From contig JBLMWU010000112.1 of assembly GCA_050257395.1 (NCBI GenBank), forward strand, positions 1 through 51,748: a stretch of 51,748 nucleotides of DNA, given 5' to 3'. This document shows, piece by piece, positions 32,497 to 41,163 of this stretch; the first letter of the stretch is position 1, and every line of letters begins with the position of its first letter. This DNA comes from JAIRTY01 sp050257395. Lineage in GTDB: Bacteria; Actinomycetota; Actinomycetes; Streptosporangiales; Streptosporangiaceae. The notes under the pieces are model-generated. The model made no database searches, was not told where the DNA came from, and saw nothing but the letters and a program-made list of their open reading frames with translations. A program made the position numbers and the translations under genes.

Positions 32497-35400
32497 ATGG
32501 CCGCATCCAAGCGCGGCGGCGGCGCGCGCGGCGGGGCCCAGCCGCAGCCAGCGCAGCCTGCCCGCGACCTGCCGCCGCCCTGGCTGCGGATCGTGGACCC
32601 GGAGCAGGTCCCCGACCAGGCGAGCCTGCTCGAGCTGATCGCCGACGCGCTGGGCGCGCCGATCGGATTCTCGCTGGCGGGCATCAATCCGGAGGGCCGG
32701 TTCCTGCTGTGGAGCGCCGGCTCCGCGGACATGTACGGATACAGCGCCCGGGAGATGCTGGGGACCAGGTCGCTGGCGGACATCAGCGACGGCCAGGACC
32801 GCCGCCCCGGCTGGCGGGAATGCCTCGACGCCGCGCTCAAGCAGGGCACCTGGCACGGCACCAGCACGCATGTGCGCAAGGACGGCACCCGGTTCCAGGC
32901 GGACACCCTGATCACGCCGGTCCGCCACCATCCGGGCAGCGGCCTGCTCGGCTTCCTCGTCGCGAGCCGGGACGTCTCCGAGGAGATCGGCGACAGCCAG
33001 CGGCTGACCGAGGACAACCTCCGGCAGCACGCCATCCTGGAGTCGAGCCGGCTGCCGCTGGTGATCGCCGACCTGTCCGGCACCGTCGAGCAGGTCAACG
33101 CCGCGGCGGAGAACCTGACCGGGCAGCCCCGCGAGCAGCTGGCCGGCAGCAAGCTGGCCGGCTGGTTCAGCGACCAGCGGCCGCTGCGGGAGCTCCAGCG
33201 CCAGCTGCTGCGCGAACACGACGTCACAGGCTTCGAGCTGCCCCTGCGGGTGCCGGACGGCCGCCCGGACGGCGTCACCGGCGACGGCACCCTGCTGCTG
33301 GACCCGCAGGGCAGGCCCAGCGGGATCGCGCTGCGCCTGCGGGACCTGACGGATATCCGCCGCCTGCGGCGGGAGCTGGACGAGACCAGGGAGTTCAGCC
33401 GGCAGGTGATCGACGCAGCCTCCGACGGCCTGCTCACCCTCGACCCGGCCGGCGTCATCACCGGGGTCAGCGAGCACGCCACCCGCATCTCCGGGTACGC
33501 GAAGGACGAGCTCGTCGGCTCCCGGCTCACCGACTACGCGCCCGACCCCGGCCAGGTGCAGGGGATGATCGACGGGACCTTCCGGGCCGGGTCCCTCCGC
33601 GACCACCGGCTCGCCCTGACCACCAGCGACGGCGCGGTCCGCCAGCTCCTCGCCCAGACCTGGGCCGCCGGCACCCGGCACACCCGCCGCATGTTCCTGC
33701 TGATCAGGGACGTCACCGAGCGGATAGCGGCGCGGGAGCGCACCGCCCGCGAAACGGCCTACAACCGCGGCCTCATCGAGGCGTCCGTGGACGGGCTGGC
33801 CACCGTCGACTTCCGCGGCTACATCTCCGACGTCAACGCGCGGATGTGCGAGCTGATGGGCCAGGCACGCGAGGACCTTGTCGGCTCCTCGTTCACCAGC
33901 TGCTTCACCGACCCCGGCGACGCCGCCGAGGTGATGAACCGCGCGCTGGTGGACGGGAAGGCCACCAACTACGAGCTCCGGCACGCCGGCCACCCCGGCG
34001 TCGCCCTGTCCGTCAATGCCTCGCTGTTCCGTGACTCCGCGGGCGAGGTGGCCGGTGTGTTCGTGTCCGCGCGGGACGTCTCGGAGCAGTCACGGCTGCA
34101 GCACACCCTGGCGGGGCAGGAGGCCTACAACCGGGCCCTGATCGAATCCTCGGCCGAGGCATTCTTCGCCATCTCCCAGGACGGGGTGATCAGCGACGTG
34201 AACGCCCTCGCGTCCAGCCTGACCGGGTACTCACGCCAGCATCTTGTCGGACGGCCGTTCGGCGACCTGTTCGTCGACCCGGCGGCTGCCAAGCGGGTGG
34301 TGTCCGAGGCGTTTGAGAACGGGCAGGTAACCGGGCACGAGCTGACCCTCGTCGCGGGCGGCGGCGGCACCGTGGTCAGCTTCAACGCCGGCGTGTACCG
34401 CGATCCGGCCGGGCAGACCCAGGGCCTGCTCGCCGCGGCGCGCGACATCACCGCCCAGAAGCAGCTCGAGGACCGGCTGCGCAGCCAGCAGTACTACACC
34501 CGGTCGCTGATCGAGGCCAACACCGACGCACTCGTCGTCGTCGACCTGGCGGGCCTGATCGCGGACACCAACTCGGCGATGGAGTCCCTGGTCGGACGGC
34601 CCCGGGAAGAACTCATCGGGACGCAGATCACCGACTACAGCCCCGAACCGGCCGCCGTGGCGGACGGGGTGAGCCAGACGCTCCGCGACGGCCACGCCAA
34701 CATGGAGATCCCCGCGCTTCGCCCCGACGGGAGCACCACCGTGCTCTCCATCAACGCATCCACCTTCACCGACAGCGGCGGCAAGCTGCAGGGGATCATC
34801 GCGGCGGGCCGCGACATCACCGAGCGCAAGCAGCTGGAGGAACTCCAGCGCCGGATGCTGGACCAGGCGCAGGCGCTCGACCAGACCAGGGCCGACTTCG
34901 TGTCGCAGGTCTCCCACGAGCTGCGCAGCCCGCTCACCAGCATCCTCGGCTACCTGGAAATGCTCGATGGCGGCCGCGCCGGGCGGCTGAACCCCGAGCA
35001 GGAGCGGGTGATCGGCATCGTCCAGCGCAGCGGCCAGCGCCTGCTCGCGCTCATCGAGGACCTGCTGCTGCTGTCCCGCATCGAGGCGGGCACCCTGCGG
35101 ATCGAGCTGGCCGAGGTGCGGCCGGCCGCGGTCATCGAGGAGGTGCGCGAGTCGTTCCTGCCCGCCATCCAGGACAAGCGGCTCAGGCTGCGGCTCGACC
35201 TGGACCGCGGCATCACCATGCAGGCCGACGCGGCCCAGTTCGAACGGGTGGTGGCCAACCTGATCTCGAACGCGGTGAAGTTCACCCCGCCCGGCGGCCA
35301 GCTCAGGGTCAGCTGCGTGCGGGACGGCCCGGACGTCGTGCTGGAGGTCCGCGACTCCGGCATCGGCATCCCCCCCGATGAGCAGGAGAGGCTGTTCACC

Positions 35401-35604
35401 AGGTTCTTCCGTTCGTCCATCTCGTCCGCGCTGGAGGCGAGGGGCACCGGCCTGGGGCTGTACATCGTCAAGCAGGTGGCCGAGGGCCACGGCGGCGGCG
35501 TCAGCGCGCAGTCCGCGCCCGGCGAGGGGAGCGCCTTCATCGTGCGCCTGCCCGCATCACCGCAGACCCCCGGGCCTGCGGACCAAAAGGAGGCTGCCCC
35601 GTGA
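32497..35604 (+). CDS. Soluble multi-PAS sensor histidine kinase
   Basis: A 1035-residue kinase with no membrane segment. Six PAS-type domains are visible at about 50-165, 180-290, 300-415, 425-540, 545-665 and 668-790, several ending in RDIT/RDVSE linkers. Domains 4-6 each start with a similar YNR-LIE or YTRSLIE helix, suggesting tandem duplication. HisKA follows with VSQVSHELRSPLTSILGY (phosphoacceptor H807), then HATPase_c with NLISNAVKFTPPGG (N box), DSGIGIP (G1) and GTGLGLYIVKQV (G2). The ATG follows a G-run. The signal is cytoplasmic; I see no residues that assign a haem or flavin cofactor. The stop TGA overlaps the GTG that appears to be the original response-regulator start. Confidence 0.92.
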   Translation: MAASKRGGGARGGAQPQPAQPARDLPPPWLRIVDPEQVPDQASLLELIADALGAPIGFSLAGINPEGRFLLWSAGSADMYGYSAREMLGTRSLADISDGQDRRPGWRECLDAALKQGTWHGTSTHVRKDGTRFQADTLITPVRHHPGSGLLGFLVASRDVSEEIGDSQRLTEDNLRQHAILESSRLPLVIADLSGTVEQVNAAAENLTGQPREQLAGSKLAGWFSDQRPLRELQRQLLREHDVTGFELPLRVPDGRPDGVTGDGTLLLDPQGRPSGIALRLRDLTDIRRLRRELDETREFSRQVIDAASDGLLTLDPAGVITGVSEHATRISGYAKDELVGSRLTDYAPDPGQVQGMIDGTFRAGSLRDHRLALTTSDGAVRQLLAQTWAAGTRHTRRMFLLIRDVTERIAARERTARETAYNRGLIEASVDGLATVDFRGYISDVNARMCELMGQAREDLVGSSFTSCFTDPGDAAEVMNRALVDGKATNYELRHAGHPGVALSVNASLFRDSAGEVAGVFVSARDVSEQSRLQHTLAGQEAYNRALIESSAEAFFAISQDGVISDVNALASSLTGYSRQHLVGRPFGDLFVDPAAAKRVVSEAFENGQVTGHELTLVAGGGGTVVSFNAGVYRDPAGQTQGLLAAARDITAQKQLEDRLRSQQYYTRSLIEANTDALVVVDLAGLIADTNSAMESLVGRPREELIGTQITDYSPEPAAVADGVSQTLRDGHANMEIPALRPDGSTTVLSINASTFTDSGGKLQGIIAAGRDITERKQLEELQRRMLDQAQALDQTRADFVSQVSHELRSPLTSILGYLEMLDGGRAGRLNPEQERVIGIVQRSGQRLLALIEDLLLLSRIEAGTLRIELAEVRPAAVIEEVRESFLPAIQDKRLRLRLDLDRGITMQADAAQFERVVANLISNAVKFTPPGGQLRVSCVRDGPDVVLEVRDSGIGIPPDEQERLFTRFFRSSISSALEARGTGLGLYIVKQVAEGHGGGVSAQSAPGEGSAFIVRLPASPQTPGPADQKEAAP

Positions 35605-35619
35605 ACCAGTGTCCTGGTC

Positions 35620-35973
35620 GTGGACGACGACGCGGAAGTGCGCGACCTCGTCGAGTACACCCTGGAGGACTGCCAGGTGCGCACGGCCGCCAACGGCGAA
35701 GAAGCACTGCGCGCGGTGGCTGGAAGCCAGCCGGACGTGCTGATCCTGGACATCATGATGCCGGGCATGTCCGGGCTGAGGGTGCTCGAGCTGCTGCGGG
35801 CCGACCCGGTCACCGCTGAGCTCCCGGTCATCCTGCTGACCGCCAAGGCGCAGGAAACGGATGTGGACCGGGGGTTCGGCATGGGAGCCGACGACTATGT
35901 GGTCAAGCCGTTCAGCCCGCTGGAGCTGGCGCGGCGGGTCGCCGCGGTCGCGGCACGGAAGAAGCCGGCGTGA
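35620..35973 (+). CDS. Single-domain response regulator, apparently frameshifted at its start
   Basis: A receiver domain with the first acidic cluster (DDD at 2-4), phosphoacceptor D44 in VLILDIMMPG, T74 in ILLTAKA and K97 in YVVKPFSPLEL, and no output domain. The open frame's first usual start is GTG 35620, which omits the first beta strand (VLVV). A much better start lies at GTG 35601: AAAAGGAGG is seven bases upstream and it overlaps the kinase TGA. From there the frame reads M-N-Q and would enter VLVVDDD if base T35610 were absent. So there is an apparent one-base insertion. It may be a sequencing error, a real mutation or a recoding site. The kinase is its likely partner. Confidence 0.7.
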   Translation: MDDDAEVRDLVEYTLEDCQVRTAANGEEALRAVAGSQPDVLILDIMMPGMSGLRVLELLRADPVTAELPVILLTAKAQETDVDRGFGMGADDYVVKPFSPLELARRVAAVAARKKPA

Positions 35974-36013
35974 CCTGCCGTCACAGGCCGCCGCCCTGAG
36001 CACCCGGGGCCGG

Positions 36014-37585
36014 TTACTGGCGGGCCAGGTTGGGCGCGCCCGAGCGCAGCACGAACTTCTGGATCTTGCCGGTCGCGGTCTTCGGGAGCTCATCCACGAA
36101 CGACACCCCGTGCGGCGCCTTGAAGTGCGCCAGCCGGTCCCGGGTGAAGTCGATCAGCTCCCGCTCGGTGGCCTGCCCGCCGGCCCGCAGGACCACGAAC
36201 GCGTACGGCGCCTCACCCCACCGCTCGTGCGGGAGCCCGACGATGGCCGCCTCGGCCACCGCCGGGTGGCGCAGCAGCACGCCTTCCACCTCGATGGAGG
36301 AGATGTTCTCGCCGCCGCTGATGATCACGTCCTTGATCCGGTCCCGGATCTCCACGTAGCCGTCCGGGTGGACCACGGCGGCGTCGCCGGAATGGAACCA
36401 GCCGTCGCCCATGGCCCGCTCGGTCGCCTCCGGGTCCTGGTAGTAGCCGTCCATCACCACGTTGCCGCGCACCACGATCTCCCCGAGCGACTGGCCGTCG
36501 GCGGGCACCTCGTCGCCCTTCTCGTCCACCACCCGCAGCTCACCGGAGGTGATCAGCTCCACCCCGGTGCGCGCCTTGATGACCGCACGGTCGGCCGTGG
36601 TCAGCGCCTCGTGCTCGGGCAGCGGGGCGCAGATGGTGATGAACGGGGCCGTCTCGGTGAGCCCGTAGACCTGGGTGACCTCCCAGCCGAACTCGCCCTC
36701 CAGCCGCTCGATGGTGGCCGCCGCGGGCGGCGCGCCCGCCGTGATCACCTTCACGCCGGGCGGCACCTCGCCGCGGACCTCCGGGGACGCGTTCGCCAGC
36801 GAGATCAGCACCGTGGGCGCGGCGCACAGGGAGCCCACCTTCTCGTCCCGGATCAGCCGGAACACCTCGGCCGGGTCGACCTTGCGCAGGCAGACGTGCG
36901 CACCGGCGGCCGCGGTCACGGCCCAGGTGTAGGTCCAGCCGTTGGCGTGGAACATCGGCAGCGTCCACAGGTACCGCTCCCCCACCCCGAGCGGCAGGTG
37001 CAGCAGGGTGCCGATGACGTTCATGGCCGCGTTCCGGTGCGTGATCATGACGCCCTTGGGGCGGGCCGTGGTGCCGCTGGTGTAGTTGATGGTGAGCAGG
37101 TCCCGCTCGCCGATCTCCGGGCGCTGGAAGTCCGGGCCGGCCCCGGCGACCGCCGCCTCGTAGTCCAGCCAGCCGTCCCGGGCGCCCTCGAACGCCACGA
37201 AATGCCGCACCCCCGGCATCTGGTCCCGGACCCCGTCGATCGCGTCCAGGTAGTCGCTGTGCGCGCAGAGCACGGACGACCCGGAATGGTTGACGATGTA
37301 GACGAAGTCGTCCGCGGTGAGCCGGTAGTTGATCGGCACCAGCACCGCCCCGGCCTGCGGCACCGCGTAGAACGACTCCAGCTGCGCGTGCGTGTTCGGG
37401 GCGATGGTCGCCACCCGGTCGCCCTGGCCGACCCCCAGGCCCTGCAGCGCCGCGGACCAGCGGTCGCAGCGGTCGAAGAACTGCTCATACGTCAGCCGCA
37501 GGTCACCGTCGAGCACCGCGTCCCGGTGGCCGTGCAGGCGGCGGGTGCGGCGGGCGAACTCCAGCGGGGTGAGCGGCACTTCCAT
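36014..37585 (-). CDS. Acyl-CoA synthetase (AMP-forming), FadD/medium-chain type
   Basis: A 523-residue adenylating enzyme of the ANL superfamily that activates a carboxylic acid as acyl-AMP and then acyl-CoA. Motifs: INYTSGTTARPKGVMITHRN (P-loop), QVYGLTETAPF, GWFHSGDAAVVHPDGYVEIRDR (hinge), SGGENISSIEVE, and the catalytic lysine in LPKTATGKIQKF. Acid specificity cannot be read from the sequence. The ATG has GAGG seven bases upstream. A perfect 9-bp inverted repeat lies at 37639-37669, probably an operator overlapping the promoter. It converges on the response regulator with 40 bases between stops. Confidence 0.88.
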   Translation of the reverse strand: MEVPLTPLEFARRTRRLHGHRDAVLDGDLRLTYEQFFDRCDRWSAALQGLGVGQGDRVATIAPNTHAQLESFYAVPQAGAVLVPINYRLTADDFVYIVNHSGSSVLCAHSDYLDAIDGVRDQMPGVRHFVAFEGARDGWLDYEAAVAGAGPDFQRPEIGERDLLTINYTSGTTARPKGVMITHRNAAMNVIGTLLHLPLGVGERYLWTLPMFHANGWTYTWAVTAAAGAHVCLRKVDPAEVFRLIRDEKVGSLCAAPTVLISLANASPEVRGEVPPGVKVITAGAPPAAATIERLEGEFGWEVTQVYGLTETAPFITICAPLPEHEALTTADRAVIKARTGVELITSGELRVVDEKGDEVPADGQSLGEIVVRGNVVMDGYYQDPEATERAMGDGWFHSGDAAVVHPDGYVEIRDRIKDVIISGGENISSIEVEGVLLRHPAVAEAAIVGLPHERWGEAPYAFVVLRAGGQATERELIDFTRDRLAHFKAPHGVSFVDELPKTATGKIQKFVLRSGAPNLARQ

Positions 37586-37638
37586 GGAAACCTCAGCTCA
37601 GTCCGGAATCCGGCCGGCAGGGGACCGGCCCTCGTGGT

Positions 37639-37669
37639 CGGAACGGTAGTACCACAATGCACCGTTCCG
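37639..37669. promoter_or_regulatory. Operator-like 31-bp inverted repeat upstream of the acyl-CoA synthetase
   Basis: CGGAACGGT (37639-37647) and ACCGTTCCG (37661-37669) are perfect inverted repeats separated by 13 bases. The spacer contributes a smaller palindrome GGTAGTACC (37645-37653). It begins 54 bases before the ligase start. Size and symmetry suit a dimeric repressor such as TetR or FadR type; no such gene is in the window. Confidence 0.6.
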
Positions 37670-37716
37670 GGCCACCGCCCGCGGCCGGGCCCCGGCCGCG
37701 GGCGCCCGGCCGGTGA

Positions 37717-38499
37717 TCACCCGCCGCGGACGGCGCACAGGATGCGGTTCTCGCCGTGCTGCCACAGCGTGCCGATCTCGGTGAACCCGGCCGCGCGCAG
37801 GCCGGCCACGTGCTCGGCGAGCAGCATCGACTCCGAGCCGTGGTGGTCCTCGCTGAGCCGCCGGCGGCCCCGCTGCGCCGCCGGCCCGGCCAGCACCGGG
37901 TCCGCGGTCGCCGCCTCCCACCAGCCCTTCCAGTCCTCCACCCCCTCGGCAGCGGCGTCGCCGCGGGCGACGTGCTCGGTCAGCGCCCGCTCCAGCCGGG
38001 CCAGCACGGGCGCGACCCGGCCGTCGTCGGCCAGGTGGTCCCCGTTCAGCAGCAGCCCGCCGGGCCGCAGCACCGTGGCCAGCTCGGCGTACATGGCATG
38101 CAGCGCGGGCGCGGGCAGCCAGTGCAGCGCGGTGGTGCTCACCGCCGCATCGGCCGGGCGGTCCAGGCCGAGCGCCGTGGCCCACCCCGGCTCCCGCAGG
38201 TCCAGATCGGCGAAGCGCAGCCCGGCCCGCCCGCCGTGGGCCGCCTCACCGAGCGCCAGCAGCAGCGGGTCGCAGTCGATCGCCACCACCTGCGCCCGGG
38301 GGATCCGCTCCAGCAGCCGCACCGCGAGCGAGCCCGGGCCGCAGCCCAGGTCGAGCACCAGCGGCATCTCTCCCGCGCCCTTCGCCAGGGCTTCGATCAG
38401 GGCGGCGAACCGCTGCTCGCGGTCGGGCAGGTACGCCTGCTGCTGCGCGTCCCACCGGCTGATCCACTCCTGGGCCGCGGCGCGGTCCAGCTCAGGCAT
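37717..38499 (-). CDS. Class I SAM-dependent methyltransferase
   Basis: A 260-residue Rossmann-fold methyltransferase. Motif I is VLDLGCGPGS (48-57), followed by VVAIDCDPLLL (motif II acidic residue) and VSTTALHWLP (motif IV). The layout is that of the trans-aconitate methyltransferase or UbiE-like group. The substrate is unknown. The ATG has a strong GGAGGGG six bases upstream. It lies downstream of the PFK gene on the same strand, about 50 bases away, and could share its transcript. Confidence 0.85.
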   Translation of the reverse strand: MPELDRAAAQEWISRWDAQQQAYLPDREQRFAALIEALAKGAGEMPLVLDLGCGPGSLAVRLLERIPRAQVVAIDCDPLLLALGEAAHGGRAGLRFADLDLREPGWATALGLDRPADAAVSTTALHWLPAPALHAMYAELATVLRPGGLLLNGDHLADDGRVAPVLARLERALTEHVARGDAAAEGVEDWKGWWEAATADPVLAGPAAQRGRRRLSEDHHGSESMLLAEHVAGLRAAGFTEIGTLWQHGENRILCAVRGG

Positions 38500-38549
38500 G
38501 GCTGCCCCTCCGAATGCCAGTCTGCTCAGTCGTGCGGCCCGTCGCCCGG

Positions 38550-39593
38550 TCAGCCGAAGAAGACCTCGGCTTCGGCGTAGCGCTCCGGCGGCACGACCTT
38601 GAGCTCGCGGGTGGCCTCAGCCAGCGGGACGCGCACGATCGACGTCCCCCGCAGCGCCACCATCTGCCCGAACGCGCCGTCGTGCACGGCGTCGACCGCG
38701 TGGATGCCGAACCGGGTGGCGAGCACCCGGTCGAACGCGGTCGGGGTGCCGCCGCGCTGGATGTGCCCGAGCACGGTGGCCCGCGCCTCCTTGCCGGTCC
38801 GCTTCTCGATCTCGCTCGCCAGCAGCTGGCCGATGCCGCCCAGCCGGACGTGGCCGAACTCGTCTATCTTCTGGTCGATCAGGGCCAGCTCCTCCTCGGC
38901 CGGGCGGGCACCCTCGGCGACCACCACGATCGGCGCGTACCGGGTCTGGAACCGGTGCTCCACGTACTCGCAGACCTTTTCCAGGCTGAACGGGTTCTCC
39001 GGGATGAGGATCACGTTCGCCCCGCCGGCCATCCCGGCGTGCAGCGCGATCCAGCCCGCGTGCCTGCCCATCACCTCGACGATCAGCGCCCGGTGGTGGC
39101 TCTCCGCGGTGGTGTGCAGCCGGTCGATCGCCTCCATCGCGATGTTCACCGCGGTGTCGAAGCCGAACGTGTAGTCGGTGGCGCCCAGGTCGTTGTCGAT
39201 GGTCTTGGGCACCCCGACCACCTTGACCCCCCCGCTGTGCAGCGCCGCCGCCGCCCCGAGCGTGTCCTCGCCGCCGATCGCCACCAGCGCGTCGACGCCG
39301 AGGCCGGCCAGGTTGTCCTTGATCCGCTCCACGCCGGACCGGCCGCCGTCCGCCGCGCCCTTGCCCAGCGGGTTCGTGCGCGAGGAACCGAGGATCGTCC
39401 CGCCGCGCGGCAGGATGCCGCGGACCGCGTTCACGTCCAGCGTGACCGTGTCGCCCTCGAGGGGCCCGCGCCAGCCGTCGCGGAACCCGGTGAACTCGTA
39501 GCCGTACTCCTGCGTCCCGCGCCGGACCAGCGCGCGGATGACCGCGTTCAGCCCGGGGCAGTCGCCCCCTCCGGTGAGCACTCCGACTCTCAT
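38550..39593 (-). CDS. pfk: 6-phosphofructokinase, with pyrophosphate-type active-site residues
   Basis: A 347-residue group III PFK that phosphorylates fructose 6-phosphate. GVLTGGGDCPG (4-14) binds the phosphoryl donor; VAIGGEDTLG (104-113) carries D110 where ATP-dependent E. coli PfkA has Gly104; VPKTIDNDL (128-136) has K130 at the E. coli Gly124 position and the catalytic Asp. Asp plus Lys at these sites is the pattern of PPi-dependent or reversible enzymes such as that of Amycolatopsis methanolica. EVMGRHAGWIA and GHIQRGGTPTAFDR bind the sugar phosphate. The ATG at 39593 is leaderless behind TAGCGT. It diverges from glycerol kinase. Cofactor choice is inference. Confidence 0.9.
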   Translation of the reverse strand: MRVGVLTGGGDCPGLNAVIRALVRRGTQEYGYEFTGFRDGWRGPLEGDTVTLDVNAVRGILPRGGTILGSSRTNPLGKGAADGGRSGVERIKDNLAGLGVDALVAIGGEDTLGAAAALHSGGVKVVGVPKTIDNDLGATDYTFGFDTAVNIAMEAIDRLHTTAESHHRALIVEVMGRHAGWIALHAGMAGGANVILIPENPFSLEKVCEYVEHRFQTRYAPIVVVAEGARPAEEELALIDQKIDEFGHVRLGGIGQLLASEIEKRTGKEARATVLGHIQRGGTPTAFDRVLATRFGIHAVDAVHDGAFGQMVALRGTSIVRVPLAEATRELKVVPPERYAEAEVFFG

Positions 39594-39600
39594 AGCCGCA

Positions 39601-39606
39601 ACGCTA
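39601..39606 (-). promoter_or_regulatory. -10 box TAGCGT for leaderless pfk
   Basis: On the minus strand TAGCGT is followed by seven bases and then the ATG at 39593. Confidence 0.5.
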
Positions 39607-39669
39607 TCTGCCGTGCCGCCGCCGGGGACACCCGGACGCACCGGCAGGCGGCGTGAAACATTAGCCCCC

Positions 39670-41163
39670 ATGAGTGTCCTCGCCATCGACGCCGGCACCA
39701 CGGGAGTGACGGCGCTGGTCATCACCCCGGACGGGGCTGTCGCGGCCCGCGGCTACCAGGAGTTCCGCCAGTTCTACCCCCAGCCGGGGTGGGTCGAGCA
39801 CAACCCGGAGAGCATCTGGCAGGCCACCCTCGCCGCCTGCCGGGAGGCGCTGGCCGCCGCGGGCCGGGCGGGCGCCGGCCCGGTCAGCTGCGCCGGCATC
39901 ACCAACCAGCGGGAGACCGCGGTCATCTGGGACCGGTCCAGCCTGGCCGCGCCCCGGCACGCGATCGTCTGGCAGGACCGGCGGACCGCCCGGCTGTGCG
40001 ACCGGCTGCGCGACGCCGGCCACGGGGACCGGGTCACCGAGCTGACCGGGCTGCGGTTCGACCCCTACTTCACCGGCACCAAGCTGACCTGGCTGGCCGA
40101 GAACGAGCCCGCGACCTGGCAGGGGCTGGCCGACGGGTCGCTGGCGGCCGGCACGGTCGACTCGTACCTGATCGCCCGGCTCACCGGGGGCCGGCGGCAC
40201 GTCACCGACGCCTCCAACGCCTCGCGCACCCTGCTGTTCGACATCACCGCCGGCCGCTGGTCACCGGAGCTGTGCGAGCTGCTGCGGGTGCCGCCCGCGG
40301 CGCTGCCCGAGGTGGTGCCGTCCACCGGCGAGTGCGGCCGCACCGACCCGGCGGCGTTCCTGGGCCTGGACCTGCCCATCGCGGGCATCGCGGGTGACCA
40401 GCAGGCCGCCCTGTTCGGGCAGGCGTGCTTCGAGCCCGGGGACACCAAGTGCACCTATGGCACCGGGTCGTTCGTTCTCACCAATACCGGTCATTCGATC
40501 GAACGAAGTGCCGCGGGGCTGCTGTCCACCGTCGCCTGGATGGACTCGGCCGGGACCCTCACCTACGCCCTGGAAGGGTCGGTGTTCGTGACCGGCGCGG
40601 CCGTGCAGTGGCTGCGGGACGGGCTCGGCCTGCTCGACAACGCCGCCCAGAGCGAGGCGCTGGCCCGCACCGAGCCGGACTCGGGCGGGCTGGTGTTCGT
40701 GCCCGCGCTGACCGGCCTCGGCGCGCCCTACTGGGACCCGGACGCCCGCGGCGCCATGTTCGGCATCACCCGCGGCACCACCCGGGCGCACCTGGTCCGG
40801 GCCACCCTGGAGGCGATCGCTTTCGAGGTGCGCGACGTGTTCGACGTGATGGTCACCGGCGGGTGGCGGGAGCGGTGCATCCTGCGCGCGGACGGCGGGG
40901 CCGCCGCGAACAACCTGCTCATGCAGATCCAGGCGGACCAGCTGCAGGTGCCGGTGCAGCGGCCGCAGGTCGCCGAGACCACCGCGCTCGGCGCGGCCTT
41001 CCTGGCCGGGCTGGCCACCGGCGTCTGGTCCACGCAGGCGGAGCTCGCCGCGACCTGGCGGCTGGACCGCCGGTTCGACCCGGGGCCCGCCGACGAGGCC
41101 GGCTACACCCGCTGGCGGCAGGCGGTCGAGCGGGTCACCGGCTGGGGCGGCCAGAACACCTAG
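39670..41163 (+). CDS. glpK: Glycerol kinase
   Basis: A 497-residue FGGY-family kinase making sn-glycerol 3-phosphate. Motifs: AIDAGTTGVTALV (phosphate 1), GWVEHNPESIW, GITNQRETAVIWDR, YFTGTKLTWL (glycerol site), GDQQAALFGQ, KCTYGTGSFVL, and GLGAPYWDPDARG near the C-terminal FGGY signature region. Length is normal. The ATG at 39670 has an AACATT box seven bases before it and no Shine-Dalgarno. Its stop overlaps the stop of the convergent acyltransferase in the sequence CTAG. Glycerol 3-phosphate is the substrate for phospholipid acylation, which suits that neighbour. Confidence 0.92.
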   Translation: MSVLAIDAGTTGVTALVITPDGAVAARGYQEFRQFYPQPGWVEHNPESIWQATLAACREALAAAGRAGAGPVSCAGITNQRETAVIWDRSSLAAPRHAIVWQDRRTARLCDRLRDAGHGDRVTELTGLRFDPYFTGTKLTWLAENEPATWQGLADGSLAAGTVDSYLIARLTGGRRHVTDASNASRTLLFDITAGRWSPELCELLRVPPAALPEVVPSTGECGRTDPAAFLGLDLPIAGIAGDQQAALFGQACFEPGDTKCTYGTGSFVLTNTGHSIERSAAGLLSTVAWMDSAGTLTYALEGSVFVTGAAVQWLRDGLGLLDNAAQSEALARTEPDSGGLVFVPALTGLGAPYWDPDARGAMFGITRGTTRAHLVRATLEAIAFEVRDVFDVMVTGGWRERCILRADGGAAANNLLMQIQADQLQVPVQRPQVAETTALGAAFLAGLATGVWSTQAELAATWRLDRRFDPGPADEAGYTRWRQAVERVTGWGGQNT

